Below are positions 13,271 through 20,215 of a DNA stretch of 27,263 nt, piece by piece. The translations under genes were made by a program, and so were the position numbers. Under the pieces are notes generated by a model. That model had not been told where the DNA came from, made no database searches, and worked only from the letters and a program-made list of their open reading frames with translations. Positions within the stretch are counted from its first letter, which is position 1, and each line of letters starts with the position of its first letter. The DNA is from a virus. Where the stretch lies: the IMG/VR virus record IMGVR_UViG_3300022074_000304, positions 1-27,263 of that record, one strand, 5' to 3'.

Positions 13271-13770
13271 CAGGTACAGCTGCCATCAATGGCATTGGCA
13301 ATGGTGAACAATGCAACCTGTTCCCCGTTTTCATCACGCTGGATGTGGCAGATTGCCAGGGTTCCTGTGGCTATAGCTTGCAATGACATCCCAGCTGGAA
13401 AATCTGCCGCTGACAAATCAACACCTGGCCCTGCAAATGATGAAGTGTTTGCAACCTCAACAGTGTTCACCGCCACCATTTCTGTGATTCCATCTGATTT
13501 GTCTGAAAACAAATAGTCTGGGCTACCGCTGGTGAAATCTGCCAGCTCCTGTTCAGTCACGGTGTAGGTGAATCGGTTGGTGGAAATGGTGCCTGTGTGG
13601 GTGATCTTGCCAATGAAAACCCGCCTGCCCTTCATGCCCTTGCCCCGCTGGTCAAGTTTGGCCATGATCTCTGGGTTGGATTCAAACACCTCCAACATGG
13701 CCATCAACCTGGCAAACAGGTCTGGTGTGAACTTGCCCAGCCCAGTTGAGATGTTTGGGTAGTTTCTCAT
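13270..13770 (-). CDS. Hypothetical tail protein, 166 aa
   Basis: Unrecognised, presumed small tail-tip component. The N-terminal 50 residues are helical (DLFARLMAMLEVFESNPEIMAKLDQRG). Beta-rich segments follow (RRVFIGKITHTGTISTNRF, MVAVNTVEVANTSSFAGPG), with an ending typical of minor structural proteins (LAICHIQRDENGEQVALF). Its start overlaps the stop of the upstream 273-aa protein (TGATG), and its stop overlaps the next start. The role is inferred from its place between the tape measure and the fibre genes. Confidence 0.55.
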   Translation of the reverse strand: MRNYPNISTGLGKFTPDLFARLMAMLEVFESNPEIMAKLDQRGKGMKGRRVFIGKITHTGTISTNRFTYTVTEQELADFTSGSPDYLFSDKSDGITEMVAVNTVEVANTSSFAGPGVDLSAADFPAGMSLQAIATGTLAICHIQRDENGEQVALFTIANAIDGSCT

Positions 13771-14591
13771 CAGACAGGGTTGGGAATGCCCAAATCATTG
13801 AAATTGGATACCAAAGGAAACGGCTGAAGAAGGTGAACAGTTTTTGCAACCTGGTTTGGCTCAGATGATGTGCCAACATTCTTTGGTGGAATGTCACCAT
13901 TGACATCACGGATTGGAACTTGCCTTCTGTGCGCCCACTCATCAAACGTGAATGTGAGAGTTGTGTTGTAGCTGTTCACCCCATCCCGCTGCACACTCAA
14001 CCCTGTGTACAACAGGAACCCTGGTTCTGCACCCAAAAACGCCACGCTGTTTCTGCTGGACAGCATCCCCAAAGATGTTGAAATCGGGATGTTGTCAAAT
14101 GATTCTGAACGCACTGTGAGTTGCAAATCCTGTTGCCGCACAAACGTGGTCAATGGTTCACCACCTGAATCAACCGATTGGCCTGCTATATCTCGGAGGA
14201 TAGATTCTGTGCCGGGAATGTCCAACTCTGGGTCTATGCGGTATGTGTCCACGGCAACAGGTCTTTGGCTGATGCTGAAATCAATGAAATCAGGGTCACC
14301 AGGTTCTGTGCCTGTTTCTGTTATTTCTTCCAGCCCATACCGCCAACTCACTTTGAATTTTCCAACGGCCTCCAGGTCAGTTTGTACGTTCACTTCAAGC
14401 GGAATCAACCTGCCCAGAACTGGGTTTGTGTCACGCTTGAACAGCTTGATACCTGTGGCTGATATGGCCTGCTGCAATGTTGGTTGGTCTTGGGTTTGGT
14501 CATCCTCAAAAACCAAAAACTCCCTTGTGCCGGTTTTGGCATCAGATGAATTGGTTTGTTGTCTAGAAACTTCAACTGCCTGCAACGTCAT
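13770..14591 (-). CDS. Putative distal tail / tail-tip protein, 273 aa
   Basis: First gene after the tape measure, a position usually taken by the distal tail (Dit) or tail-tip protein. No family motif is certain. The sequence is beta-rich and polar, with strands such as VGKFKVSWRYGLEEI, QDLQLTVRSESFDNI and NSYNTTLTFTFDEWAHRR. The last of these, near residues 205-225, resembles the hub-building strands of tail-tip proteins. It is coupled to the tape measure by ATGA. Likely structural, exact role unproven. Confidence 0.55.
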   Translation of the reverse strand: MTLQAVEVSRQQTNSSDAKTGTREFLVFEDDQTQDQPTLQQAISATGIKLFKRDTNPVLGRLIPLEVNVQTDLEAVGKFKVSWRYGLEEITETGTEPGDPDFIDFSISQRPVAVDTYRIDPELDIPGTESILRDIAGQSVDSGGEPLTTFVRQQDLQLTVRSESFDNIPISTSLGMLSSRNSVAFLGAEPGFLLYTGLSVQRDGVNSYNTTLTFTFDEWAHRRQVPIRDVNGDIPPKNVGTSSEPNQVAKTVHLLQPFPLVSNFNDLGIPNPV

Positions 14592-16306
14592 ACAAACGCC
14601 CCTTCCTCTGTTTTATCTGCCAACACTGCTGTGGCTTTGGCAATCTTCTCTAGGTTATCTGAATCCTTCTTGGCCGCACCCGCATCAACCTTCACCGCAC
14701 CCAGCACCGTTTGAATACTAGCGGCTGTTGATTTCATTTTTTCTGGGCTGGCAACTTCAGCCGCAGCCGCTTCCAACTCTGGTGGTGCTTCAATCTTGAT
14801 TGCCTCTGGCAGATCCAACTGTGGTGGCTCTTCAATGGTCACCACTGAACCATCCAGCACCCCGCGCAGGTCTTTGAAAAACCCTTTGACCTCTTTGCCC
14901 TGGAATAGACCACCCATGGTTTCCATGTCATCTGTGACGCCCTTGGCCAACTCATCACGCATATCAGCTGCAAAATTCACACCCGTTTGCAGTTTTGCTG
15001 CCGTTTCATCAAGCCCCAAAACGTCGGCTGCAATTTGGGCCAGGGCAATCATTTCCGTGATTCCTGCCATGATAACTGAGAGCACCGTGCCGATCACAGT
15101 ACGCACACCCAAAAAACCCAAACGGAACACATCAACAACATGGGAAGCTGCTATTGCAAGGGTTTCCAAAACATTGATGATGCCCATGAACGCTGCTTTG
15201 CCATCCTCTTCTGTCAGCCCAAAGGTTTCACCCAGGTTGGTTGCAACGCCTGACATCTTCTGCAACGCCTTTGCAACCCCATCCAACAAACCAATGGTGA
15301 ATGGTCCAAACGCCTTGCCAACAGAATTCACCACGGCTTCAAACGCTGATTTGACTTCCAGGCCAGCACCAGTCACGCCTGACATCATTGTGTCAGCCAT
15401 TTCCTGTGCCGATCCGCCCGCATTCTGGTAGCTCTCTCTCAGCTCCTCTGCCCGCCCTGTGTTGTTTGCCAGGGCAATGGCCGCTGTACCTGCCCGCGCT
15501 CCCAGGTTGTCCATGGCAGCTGTAACCGCTGCAATACCTTCTGAATCCAACGCTTTCAGAGCTGGCAGCAATCCGCCCTGGGCAATGATGTCTGGCCCCA
15601 TCTTCACCAACGCCTGCCGCAAACCTGTACCTGCCAGGGAACCTTTCAAACCAGCATCAGACAACACAGACAACGCTGCCGCAGTTTCCTCAATACTGAT
15701 GCCCATGGCGCTGGCAACTGGTCCAACAAACTTGAACCCTTCACCCATTTCCTGAACGCTAGTGTTTGAACTGGCAGCTGCCTTGGCCAGAACATCTGCA
15801 ACGTTGGTGGCCTCACTGGCCTGCAATCCAAAACCACGCAGCACCGTGGATGTGATATCAGCCGCATCAGCCAATTCCATTGCACCTGCTGCTGCCAGGT
15901 TCAAAACACTGGGCATGGCCGCTTGAATCTCTGCTGCCTTGAAACCAGCTTGGCCCAGGAACCCCATACCCTCAGCCGCCTGTTTAGCTGAAAACGCTGT
16001 GGTGGCCCCCAGCTGTTCTGCCTGGGCTGTCAGCACTTTCATTTCATGGGCTGTGGCACCGCTCACCGCTTGCACCCGCAACATGCCAGATTCAAACCCA
16101 GCAAATGACCTGGTGGCCAAACCAATGGCTGTTCCTACTGCTGCAATGCCAGCTGCTCCAACTGCAAACCCTTTGGCAATCCCAGCACCTACACCTGCAA
16201 CCTTTGATTTGAAGCTGGATAGGTCATTCTGTGAACGCTTAAGCCCACGCCTGAACCCATCGGTTTTGGCTCCAATTGCAATGTGTAAGGCTTTGACGGT
16301 TGCCAT
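14588..16306 (-). CDS. Tail tape measure protein (TP901 type)
   Basis: 572-aa protein that would set tail length and pass with the DNA into the cell. The TP901 core lies at about residues 75-250: LRVQAVSGAT, LGATTAFSAKQAAEGM, FLGQAGFKAAEIQAAMPSVL, ADAADITSTVLRGFGL and MGISIEETAAALSVLSDAG are classic for the family. Hydrophobic stretches occur near 40-67 (GFAVGAAGIAAVGTAIGLA) and about 370-425. The protein is short for a tape measure and suggests a tail of roughly 85 nm if the usual 0.15 nm per residue holds. The start directly follows the stop of the assembly gene (TAA then ATG), and the end overlaps the next gene by ATGA. Confidence 0.9.
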   Translation of the reverse strand: MATVKALHIAIGAKTDGFRRGLKRSQNDLSSFKSKVAGVGAGIAKGFAVGAAGIAAVGTAIGLATRSFAGFESGMLRVQAVSGATAHEMKVLTAQAEQLGATTAFSAKQAAEGMGFLGQAGFKAAEIQAAMPSVLNLAAAGAMELADAADITSTVLRGFGLQASEATNVADVLAKAAASSNTSVQEMGEGFKFVGPVASAMGISIEETAAALSVLSDAGLKGSLAGTGLRQALVKMGPDIIAQGGLLPALKALDSEGIAAVTAAMDNLGARAGTAAIALANNTGRAEELRESYQNAGGSAQEMADTMMSGVTGAGLEVKSAFEAVVNSVGKAFGPFTIGLLDGVAKALQKMSGVATNLGETFGLTEEDGKAAFMGIINVLETLAIAASHVVDVFRLGFLGVRTVIGTVLSVIMAGITEMIALAQIAADVLGLDETAAKLQTGVNFAADMRDELAKGVTDDMETMGGLFQGKEVKGFFKDLRGVLDGSVVTIEEPPQLDLPEAIKIEAPPELEAAAAEVASPEKMKSTAASIQTVLGAVKVDAGAAKKDSDNLEKIAKATAVLADKTEEGAFV

Positions 16307-16627
16307 TTAGCTTTCCCTGGGTTTGGACATGCGCGCCAGAAAACCTAGCTTTGCCTTCATTTGTTCGGATGTTCTGGCCTTCCCATCAACGCCATCCACA
16401 TACGGCATGAAATCAGCAGGCTTGAACGCCCGTGCCCCTTTGGTCCTGTGGGCATTGGCAATCAATGCCGTTTGAATGGCCTGGTTGATGTCACCACGTT
16501 CTGGCCCAATCGGGCTGATGCGGTCATAGGCAATCCAGGATGCCAGCTCCAGGCTGGACATTTCACGCTTTAGCTGCCCGACAGTCATACCCAATGCAAG
16601 CGCTAGCCGGAACAGAAACCGGCTCAT
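16307..16627 (-). CDS. Tail assembly protein, lambda gpT-like (DUF4035 type)
   Basis: 106 aa. The N-terminal half LALALGMTVGQLKREMSSLEL plus ASWIAYDRISPIGPERGD matches the short tail-assembly family exemplified by gpT (L-x-L-x-x-T-V-x-x-L-x-x-x-M-x-x-x-E-L-x-x-W). The protein would bind the tape measure while the tail tube grows. In many phages this reading frame is reached by a ribosomal frameshift from the upstream gene. Here it has its own ATG overlapping the upstream stop (ATGA), and I see no clear slippery heptamer, so coupled re-initiation is more likely. Confidence 0.7.
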   Translation of the reverse strand: MSRFLFRLALALGMTVGQLKREMSSLELASWIAYDRISPIGPERGDINQAIQTALIANAHRTKGARAFKPADFMPYVDGVDGKARTSEQMKAKLGFLARMSKPRES

Positions 16628-16998
16628 TGGGCGGGCGCGGATTCCCCCTCCAGGTCATCAATATCCTGGCTGGTAAACCCGTTCAGTCTGGCCGCAACCG
16701 TAAACACCCGATCAACCGCCGCAGCGGATTTGGCACCCAGGGCTGTAGCGTCAGCCGCTTCAAATAGCTTTTCACCCTTTTCATCACACGCCACCAGACA
16801 CACCAACCTGGCACGCAGGTTCACCATGTTCTGTTTGCGTTTGGTGCCGCCTGAAACCTCAGCTTCAAACTGGTCCCGCTCCCCAGCGGTCATCACCCGC
16901 ACATACAGCACGCCATTCCACTCTGGAACATCAACCCGTTCCAGGTGCAAATCATCCGTGCCCAAAATGTCATCCCTTGACAACAAAACATCTGCCAT
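16624..16998 (-). CDS. Tail assembly chaperone (gpG-like)
   Basis: 124 aa. The pattern MADVLLSRDDILGTDDLHLE ... VPEWNGVLYVRVMTAGERDQFE is typical of the phage tail assembly chaperone family: a short helical N terminus, the conserved P-x-W-G/N-G, then a helical C-terminal half. It lies between the major tail protein and the tape measure, the canonical place. The ribosome-binding site AAGGAGG lies seven bases before the ATG, the strongest of this block, which suggests high expression. It is coupled to the gpT-like gene by ATGA. Confidence 0.75.
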   Translation of the reverse strand: MADVLLSRDDILGTDDLHLERVDVPEWNGVLYVRVMTAGERDQFEAEVSGGTKRKQNMVNLRARLVCLVACDEKGEKLFEAADATALGAKSAAAVDRVFTVAARLNGFTSQDIDDLEGESAPAQ

Positions 16999-17030
16999 GT
17001 GTCAGCCCTCCTTTTGGCTGTGTGTGTGTG

Positions 17031-17450
17031 TTATCCCGTAGTGTGATCAACAGCGCCGGTGATCTTGAATGCAATGGTGGCACGGTTGACTTCATCAATG
17101 GCTTGGCTGTGGCTCATGGAACGCACAAACGCCGTGAACGTATAGGTATCGGAATCACTGAATGTGATGACAACTGTACGGGATGTGCCAGCTGTGAAAT
17201 CATCCCAGATGGCACCTTGGGCTGTGTCATCATGATCAAACTGAACTTCCACAGATACTTCACCAGCATCACCAAACCCAGCGCTGAATGTTCTGAATTT
17301 GACTGCAACACTGTCAACGGTTGACGCAGTGGACAGGTTGGTGGTGTCAACCATGGCCCGTTCCATGTTTGGACCATCAATGGACAAAACCTGCCCAATG
17401 TTGTTGCTGTTCCAACTGATGGTTGCGCCTTGTCCCAAAAATGCTGCCAT
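17031..17450 (-). CDS. Major tail tube protein
   Basis: 139-aa protein that would polymerise into the tail tube. It starts MAAFLGQGATISWNS, as do many tail tube proteins (G-x-G-T-x-L-x-W followed by IGQVLSIDGP), and includes the conserved MVDTTNLS segment. A beta-sandwich with strands ending in TYTFTAFVRSMSHS and ATIAFKITG follows. Size and position (after the DUF3168-type gene, before the chaperones) fit. It is separated from the chaperone gene by a 32-base gap with a short GT repeat on the plus strand. Confidence 0.85.
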   Translation of the reverse strand: MAAFLGQGATISWNSNNIGQVLSIDGPNMERAMVDTTNLSTASTVDSVAVKFRTFSAGFGDAGEVSVEVQFDHDDTAQGAIWDDFTAGTSRTVVITFSDSDTYTFTAFVRSMSHSQAIDEVNRATIAFKITGAVDHTTG

Positions 17451-17457
17451 GGTGAAT

Positions 17458-17907
17458 CTATCCCGTTGCGTTTGCTCTGTAAGAAATCAGGAATGACAAC
17501 ATCCTGATGTATGTGCCTTGCCGGTCCCCATCAACTGGGGCTGCATAATCTGTTCGGTCATTGGTATGTGTACACCCTAAAACCTCCACATTGATTGCAC
17601 CACCCACATTGATGGCAATGGTGCCCCTGAACCCTGACAATGCTTTCCGCACCTCTTCTGCCAGGTCAGACGCATCTAGGAACGTTTCACCCATACAGAA
17701 AAAATCAAAATCCACACTTATCATTTGGGTGGCTCCAGACAGGCTACTGTACGGCCTGCTGGTGGAAACCTCATATGTAATAGCTGGCAGCGCCAATTCC
17801 TGATCCAAAACCAGTGGGCTGATCCTGGTGCCAACTCTGCTGCTGATCTCAGAATCTGCTGACAGTTTGGTGAACAGGGCACGTTCCAATGGGCTGTTTG
17901 TGGGCAT
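17458..17907 (-). CDS. Tail terminator/completion protein (DUF3168 type)
   Basis: 149 aa. It has the DUF3168 pattern: LERALFTKLSADSEI ... RISPLVLDQELALPAITYEV, then polymer-like beta strands (MISVDFDFFCMG) and a helix EVRKALSGFRG, ending with YIRMLSFLISYR. These proteins cap the head-proximal end of the tail tube. Order with respect to the HK97 gp10-like gene and the major tail protein is canonical. Its ATG follows the previous stop codon directly. Confidence 0.8.
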   Translation of the reverse strand: MPTNSPLERALFTKLSADSEISSRVGTRISPLVLDQELALPAITYEVSTSRPYSSLSGATQMISVDFDFFCMGETFLDASDLAEEVRKALSGFRGTIAINVGGAINVEVLGCTHTNDRTDYAAPVDGDRQGTYIRMLSFLISYRANATG

Positions 17908-18453
17908 TTATTTGATTCCCGCCTGTCTTGCCAACCGTTTGATGCGGTTTTTCACCCGCCGGTCAAACTCTTTTGATAGGTCTGCCATGAATGTTGGCAG
18001 GTGCCTTTCAGCTGCCCTGGACAGATAGAACTGGCCTGGCACCGCTGGAATTCGGACCCGATACGTTGTGCCATTTCTGCCAACAATCTTTTGCGTGAAT
18101 GAACGCCGCCCAAATTCAATGATGGCTGCAATGTTTCGGCGCTTCCCTGGCCCCTCACCACCACCACGCAAACCAACACCAACACGGCCCAGGAATCCAA
18201 ACCCACCATCTGTGTTCTTGATTTGCACCTGAATTTGTTCTTTGGTTTTGCCTTTGTCAACAGATACAACTTCCTGGGCAGTCCGTTGGAGCTTTTTGGT
18301 TTCTGTCCGCACTGCCAACTTTGCAATGCGTTTGGCATCCTTGTGGCCCAGAATGCTCATGGCCTGCATCAGCTGGTTGGCCCCGATCAACTGAACATCC
18401 ACCCCCAGGCTGCTGCTGAACTGGCCCATTTTGTTTCTACTTTGGGAAACCAT
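17908..18453 (-). CDS. HK97 gp10-like head-tail protein
   Basis: 181 aa. Basic protein of the HK97 gp10 family, a component of the head-tail joint or tail attachment. It shows the usual layout. A helical N-terminal part (QLMQAMSILGHKDAKRIAKL, RTETKKLQRTAQEVV) is followed by a Gly-rich middle of FGFLGRVGVGLRGGG type and then IIEFGRRSF, the family hallmark. The last part (HLPTFMADLSKEFDRRVKNR) is helical and basic. The ATG at 18453 overlaps the previous stop by one base; an ATG at 18429 is possible. Confidence 0.8.
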   Translation of the reverse strand: MVSQSRNKMGQFSSSLGVDVQLIGANQLMQAMSILGHKDAKRIAKLAVRTETKKLQRTAQEVVSVDKGKTKEQIQVQIKNTDGGFGFLGRVGVGLRGGGEGPGKRRNIAAIIEFGRRSFTQKIVGRNGTTYRVRIPAVPGQFYLSRAAERHLPTFMADLSKEFDRRVKNRIKRLARQAGIK

Positions 18454-18770
18454 TAGACCATTTCCCTTGCCAGAATTTCCAGCTGTTCATCTTTTTCCAG
18501 CCTGTTCAGCACCTGCACCACCTCAAAATTCCTGCTGCTGTACACCAGCCTGGATGTGGTGGTGATTTGGCTGGCATACCTGGTGGTGATTTTGTGGGTA
18601 ATTCTGCCCTTAGTTTGGTTGGCGTTTTGCAGCTCCTCCCCACGGTGTGGTTCAATCCTGGCCCAAAGGGTGATGGCTGTGGAATAGCTGGCTGTACGCT
18701 GCCCAACGCCGTCCACAGTCATTGATGGGTTCTGAACCTGAACCCTGTGCCGCATGGGTCCAGTCCGCAT
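18453..18770 (-). CDS. Head closure / head-tail adaptor protein
   Basis: 105 aa. It matches the phage head-tail joining family: MRTGPMRHRVQVQNPS ... LWARIEPHRGEEL, then HKITTRYASQITTTSRLVY and NFEVVQVLNRLEK. The W-A-x-I/V-x-P-x-x-G-x-E element is typical. The protein closes the connector after packaging and provides the tail docking site. It overlaps both neighbours by one base (TAATG, TGATG), so it is translated with them. Confidence 0.85.
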   Translation of the reverse strand: MRTGPMRHRVQVQNPSMTVDGVGQRTASYSTAITLWARIEPHRGEELQNANQTKGRITHKITTRYASQITTTSRLVYSSRNFEVVQVLNRLEKDEQLEILAREMV

Positions 18771-19369
18771 CAGTACGCCTTCCCAACCTCAAACTGGTGG
18801 CAAATGTTTTTCACGCCCAATGGCACTTCTGCAAACGTGTTCCCCCTGGGGTCAACTGCTTCACGGTGTTCATAGTAATGGCTGACCAGCATCAACACAG
18901 CATGTTTCAATGGTTCTGGCACATCAGACGCGCTGGCCCCGTAGCCTGCAACAGCCACCACGGTCACCACGTTTGCCTGGTCCAATGTGCTTGGCCACTC
19001 CTGGCCTGACTTCAGGAAAATCCTGCCAGGGTCACGGATGGTGCCAACGCCATAAACACTGGTGCCCAACGTCTGGCTGGCCCCGTCTCCATCGGTGTAG
19101 CTAATGGATGTCACAGAAACCAATGGGGCAATCGGGAAGAAAATAGCATCTTGGTGGGGGAACTGATCCACCTGATAGGTCCAGCTGGCATTGATCATTT
19201 GCCGGTTGGTCAAATGCTCAACAACATTGGTTGCCCTGGTCACCAGGCTGGCAATCAGGGTATCTTCATCGGAATGGTCAATGCGCAACCAGGCTTTGGC
19301 ATCGGACGTTGCAACCACCGCTGCTGATGGTGCCGTGGTTTGTTTCAGGCCAAAATTATGTTGATCCAT
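18770..19369 (-). CDS. Head-tail connector (gp6-like)
   Basis: 199 aa. Phage gp6-like head-tail connector, which forms the ring under the portal. It has the N-terminal helical part AKAWLRIDHSDEDTLIASLV ... RATNVVEHLTNRQ, followed by the usual SWTYQVDQFP and FPIAPLVSVTSISY, and a C-terminal helix with LKHAVLMLVSHYYEHREA. The start has AAGGGG upstream. The gene lies directly downstream of a strong minus-strand terminator (19399-19425). It needs read-through, antitermination or a local promoter for expression. Confidence 0.85.
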   Translation of the reverse strand: MDQHNFGLKQTTAPSAAVVATSDAKAWLRIDHSDEDTLIASLVTRATNVVEHLTNRQMINASWTYQVDQFPHQDAIFFPIAPLVSVTSISYTDGDGASQTLGTSVYGVGTIRDPGRIFLKSGQEWPSTLDQANVVTVVAVAGYGASASDVPEPLKHAVLMLVSHYYEHREAVDPRGNTFAEVPLGVKNICHQFEVGKAY

Positions 19370-19398
19370 GCTGCCCCTTTTGGTGATTATTCGGAATC

Positions 19399-19425
19399 AA
19401 AAAAAATGGGCACCGTTTGGTGCCC
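19399..19425 (-). terminator. Rho-independent terminator between the 47-aa gene and connector
   Basis: On the minus strand a perfect seven-base-pair stem GGGCACC/GGTGCCC with loop AAAC is followed by one A and then eight T (T tract at 19399-19406). It lies between the stop at 19450 and the connector start at 19369, so the connector and tail genes lie behind a terminator. Partial read-through could set the level of tail transcripts. Confidence 0.9.
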
Positions 19426-19449
19426 TGTGTGGTTGGGGTTGTTTTGGGT

Positions 19450-19593
19450 TCAGCCGACCTTACCCAGAACCTGCTGGGTGAACCAATGGTTGAAACCTTC
19501 ATCCGTTCCGTTGATTTCAATCCACACAGCTCTACGCTCCTCATATTGTTTCATCAGCTCCCGAATCAGGTTTTGAATTTCATTCTCGGTCAT
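19450..19593 (-). CDS. Small hypothetical protein of the accessory island, 47 aa
   Basis: The reading frame begins at the ATG at 19593 (MTENEIQNLIRELMKQYEER) and runs to TGA at 19452-19450. A good AAGGA stands eight bases upstream and a sigma70-like promoter is centred 50-60 bases upstream. A terminator lies just after it, so it forms its own transcription unit. The protein is a charged helix (residues 3-22) followed by an aromatic-rich part (VWIEINGTDEGFNHWFTQQV). No family is recognised. The size and charge would fit a small regulator or toxin/antitoxin-like partner, but this is guesswork. Confidence 0.7.
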   Translation of the reverse strand: MTENEIQNLIRELMKQYEERRAVWIEINGTDEGFNHWFTQQVLGKVG

Positions 19594-19632
19594 TTCAGAT
19601 TTCCTTCCAGGCCCATCATTGGGCACATGGAC

Positions 19633-19661
19633 AATTTAGCCGTGCCAAATGTAGGTTGCAA
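19633..19661 (-). promoter_or_regulatory. Sigma70-like promoter for the 47-aa gene
   Basis: On the minus strand TTGCAA (19661-19656) and TAAATT (19638-19633) are 17 bases apart. The -10 box is the same as in the divergent plus-strand promoter. The transcript would start near 19626, about 33 bases before the ATG. The -35 box lies inside a perfect palindrome GGTTGCAACC (19654-19663), a possible operator. Confidence 0.6.
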
Positions 19662-19663
19662 CC
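19654..19663. promoter_or_regulatory. Palindrome GGTTGCAACC, possible operator
   Basis: Perfect ten-base palindrome covering the -35 box of the minus-strand promoter. It is flanked, one base off symmetry, by GCCAA (19644-19648) and TTGGC (19667-19671). It would suit a dimeric repressor. No binding protein can be named. Confidence 0.4.
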
Positions 19664-19729
19664 CTCTTGGCCTAATTTTCCACATTTTTTTCAGGGCAAG
19701 AAAAAAAGTTGATTTTCTCACCAGTAGGC

Positions 19730-19758
19730 TTGACAGCCCTTTGGGCGTTGCCTAAATT
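19730..19758 (+). promoter_or_regulatory. Sigma70-like promoter for the 113-aa gene
   Basis: Consensus TTGACA (19730-19735), a 17-base spacer and TAAATT (19753-19758). This is the best promoter I found in the window. Transcription would begin near 19765, about 30 bases before the ATG. An AT-rich stretch at about 19670-19715 lies upstream, as in strong promoters. Confidence 0.7.
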
Positions 19759-19795
19759 TGGTCATGGCAATTCTGCCGATTTGAGGAAATCAACA

Positions 19796-20137
19796 ATGAA
19801 CACTTCTGCTTCCCACCCCGCTCTGACCGATCTCTGCCTCCTGATCCGTGACCGCCGTTTGGGCAAATGGTTTGCCACAAAACCATCTGAAATCCGTTGC
19901 TATGAAAGGGCGTATGGATTTTCTTGCACGCTTGATTTCAAAGGTACGGTTGGCACCGCACAGGTTCATGTCAGAATCCGCACCAATGATGATGGAACGC
20001 ATGATGTGCTTTTTCAGGGCAGGGGTTCAGAACGCTTGGTGGTTTGTGTTCCAGAATCCCACCCAAACTTCCACTGTGGGTTTGACAACATTGATGATGC
20101 ACCCGCATTCAATTTTTATGATGAGTGGGCTGGATGA
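19796..20137 (+). CDS. Accessory (moron-like) protein on the opposite strand, 113 aa
   Basis: Unrecognised soluble protein encoded against the direction of all surrounding head and tail genes. The start at 19796 has GAGGAAA seven bases upstream, using the same leader as genes at 977 and 1401. An in-frame ATG at 19709 is rejected because it lies upstream of the promoter. The first third is helical (ALTDLCLLIRDRRLGKW). The rest looks like a beta sheet (YGFSCTLDFKGTVGTAQVHV, GTHDVLFQGRGSERLVVCV) and ends acidic and aromatic (FDNIDDAPAFNFYDEW). It has its own promoter and a bidirectional terminator, the hallmarks of a gene added between structural genes. Function unknown. Confidence 0.75.
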   Translation: MNTSASHPALTDLCLLIRDRRLGKWFATKPSEIRCYERAYGFSCTLDFKGTVGTAQVHVRIRTNDDGTHDVLFQGRGSERLVVCVPESHPNFHCGFDNIDDAPAFNFYDEWAG

Positions 20138-20163
20138 AACCAACACCACCCAAAACAAAAAGA

Positions 20164-20192
20164 GGCCACCCAAATGGGTGGCCCTTTTTTTT
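20164..20192. terminator. Bidirectional terminator after capsid gene and island gene
   Basis: A perfect eight-base-pair stem GGCCACCC (20164-20171)/GGGTGGCC (20176-20183) with loop AAAT is followed by eight T (20185-20192) on the plus strand. On the minus strand it is followed by TCTTTTTG. It ends both the rightward 113-aa gene and the leftward capsid gene. Confidence 0.9.
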
Positions 20193-20215
20193 GATTGTCA
20201 ATCCTGGAATCAGGA

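Noticed and set aside
16610-16660. Programmed frameshift between the two tail assembly genes
   Set aside because: The run GAGGGGGAATCC near the end of the first gene does not form a proper X-XXY-YYZ heptamer in frame, and the second gene has its own ATG overlapping the stop.
17021-17032. Short GT repeat before the tail chaperone gene
   Set aside because: Only about six units in a small gap; nothing suggests a function beyond chance.
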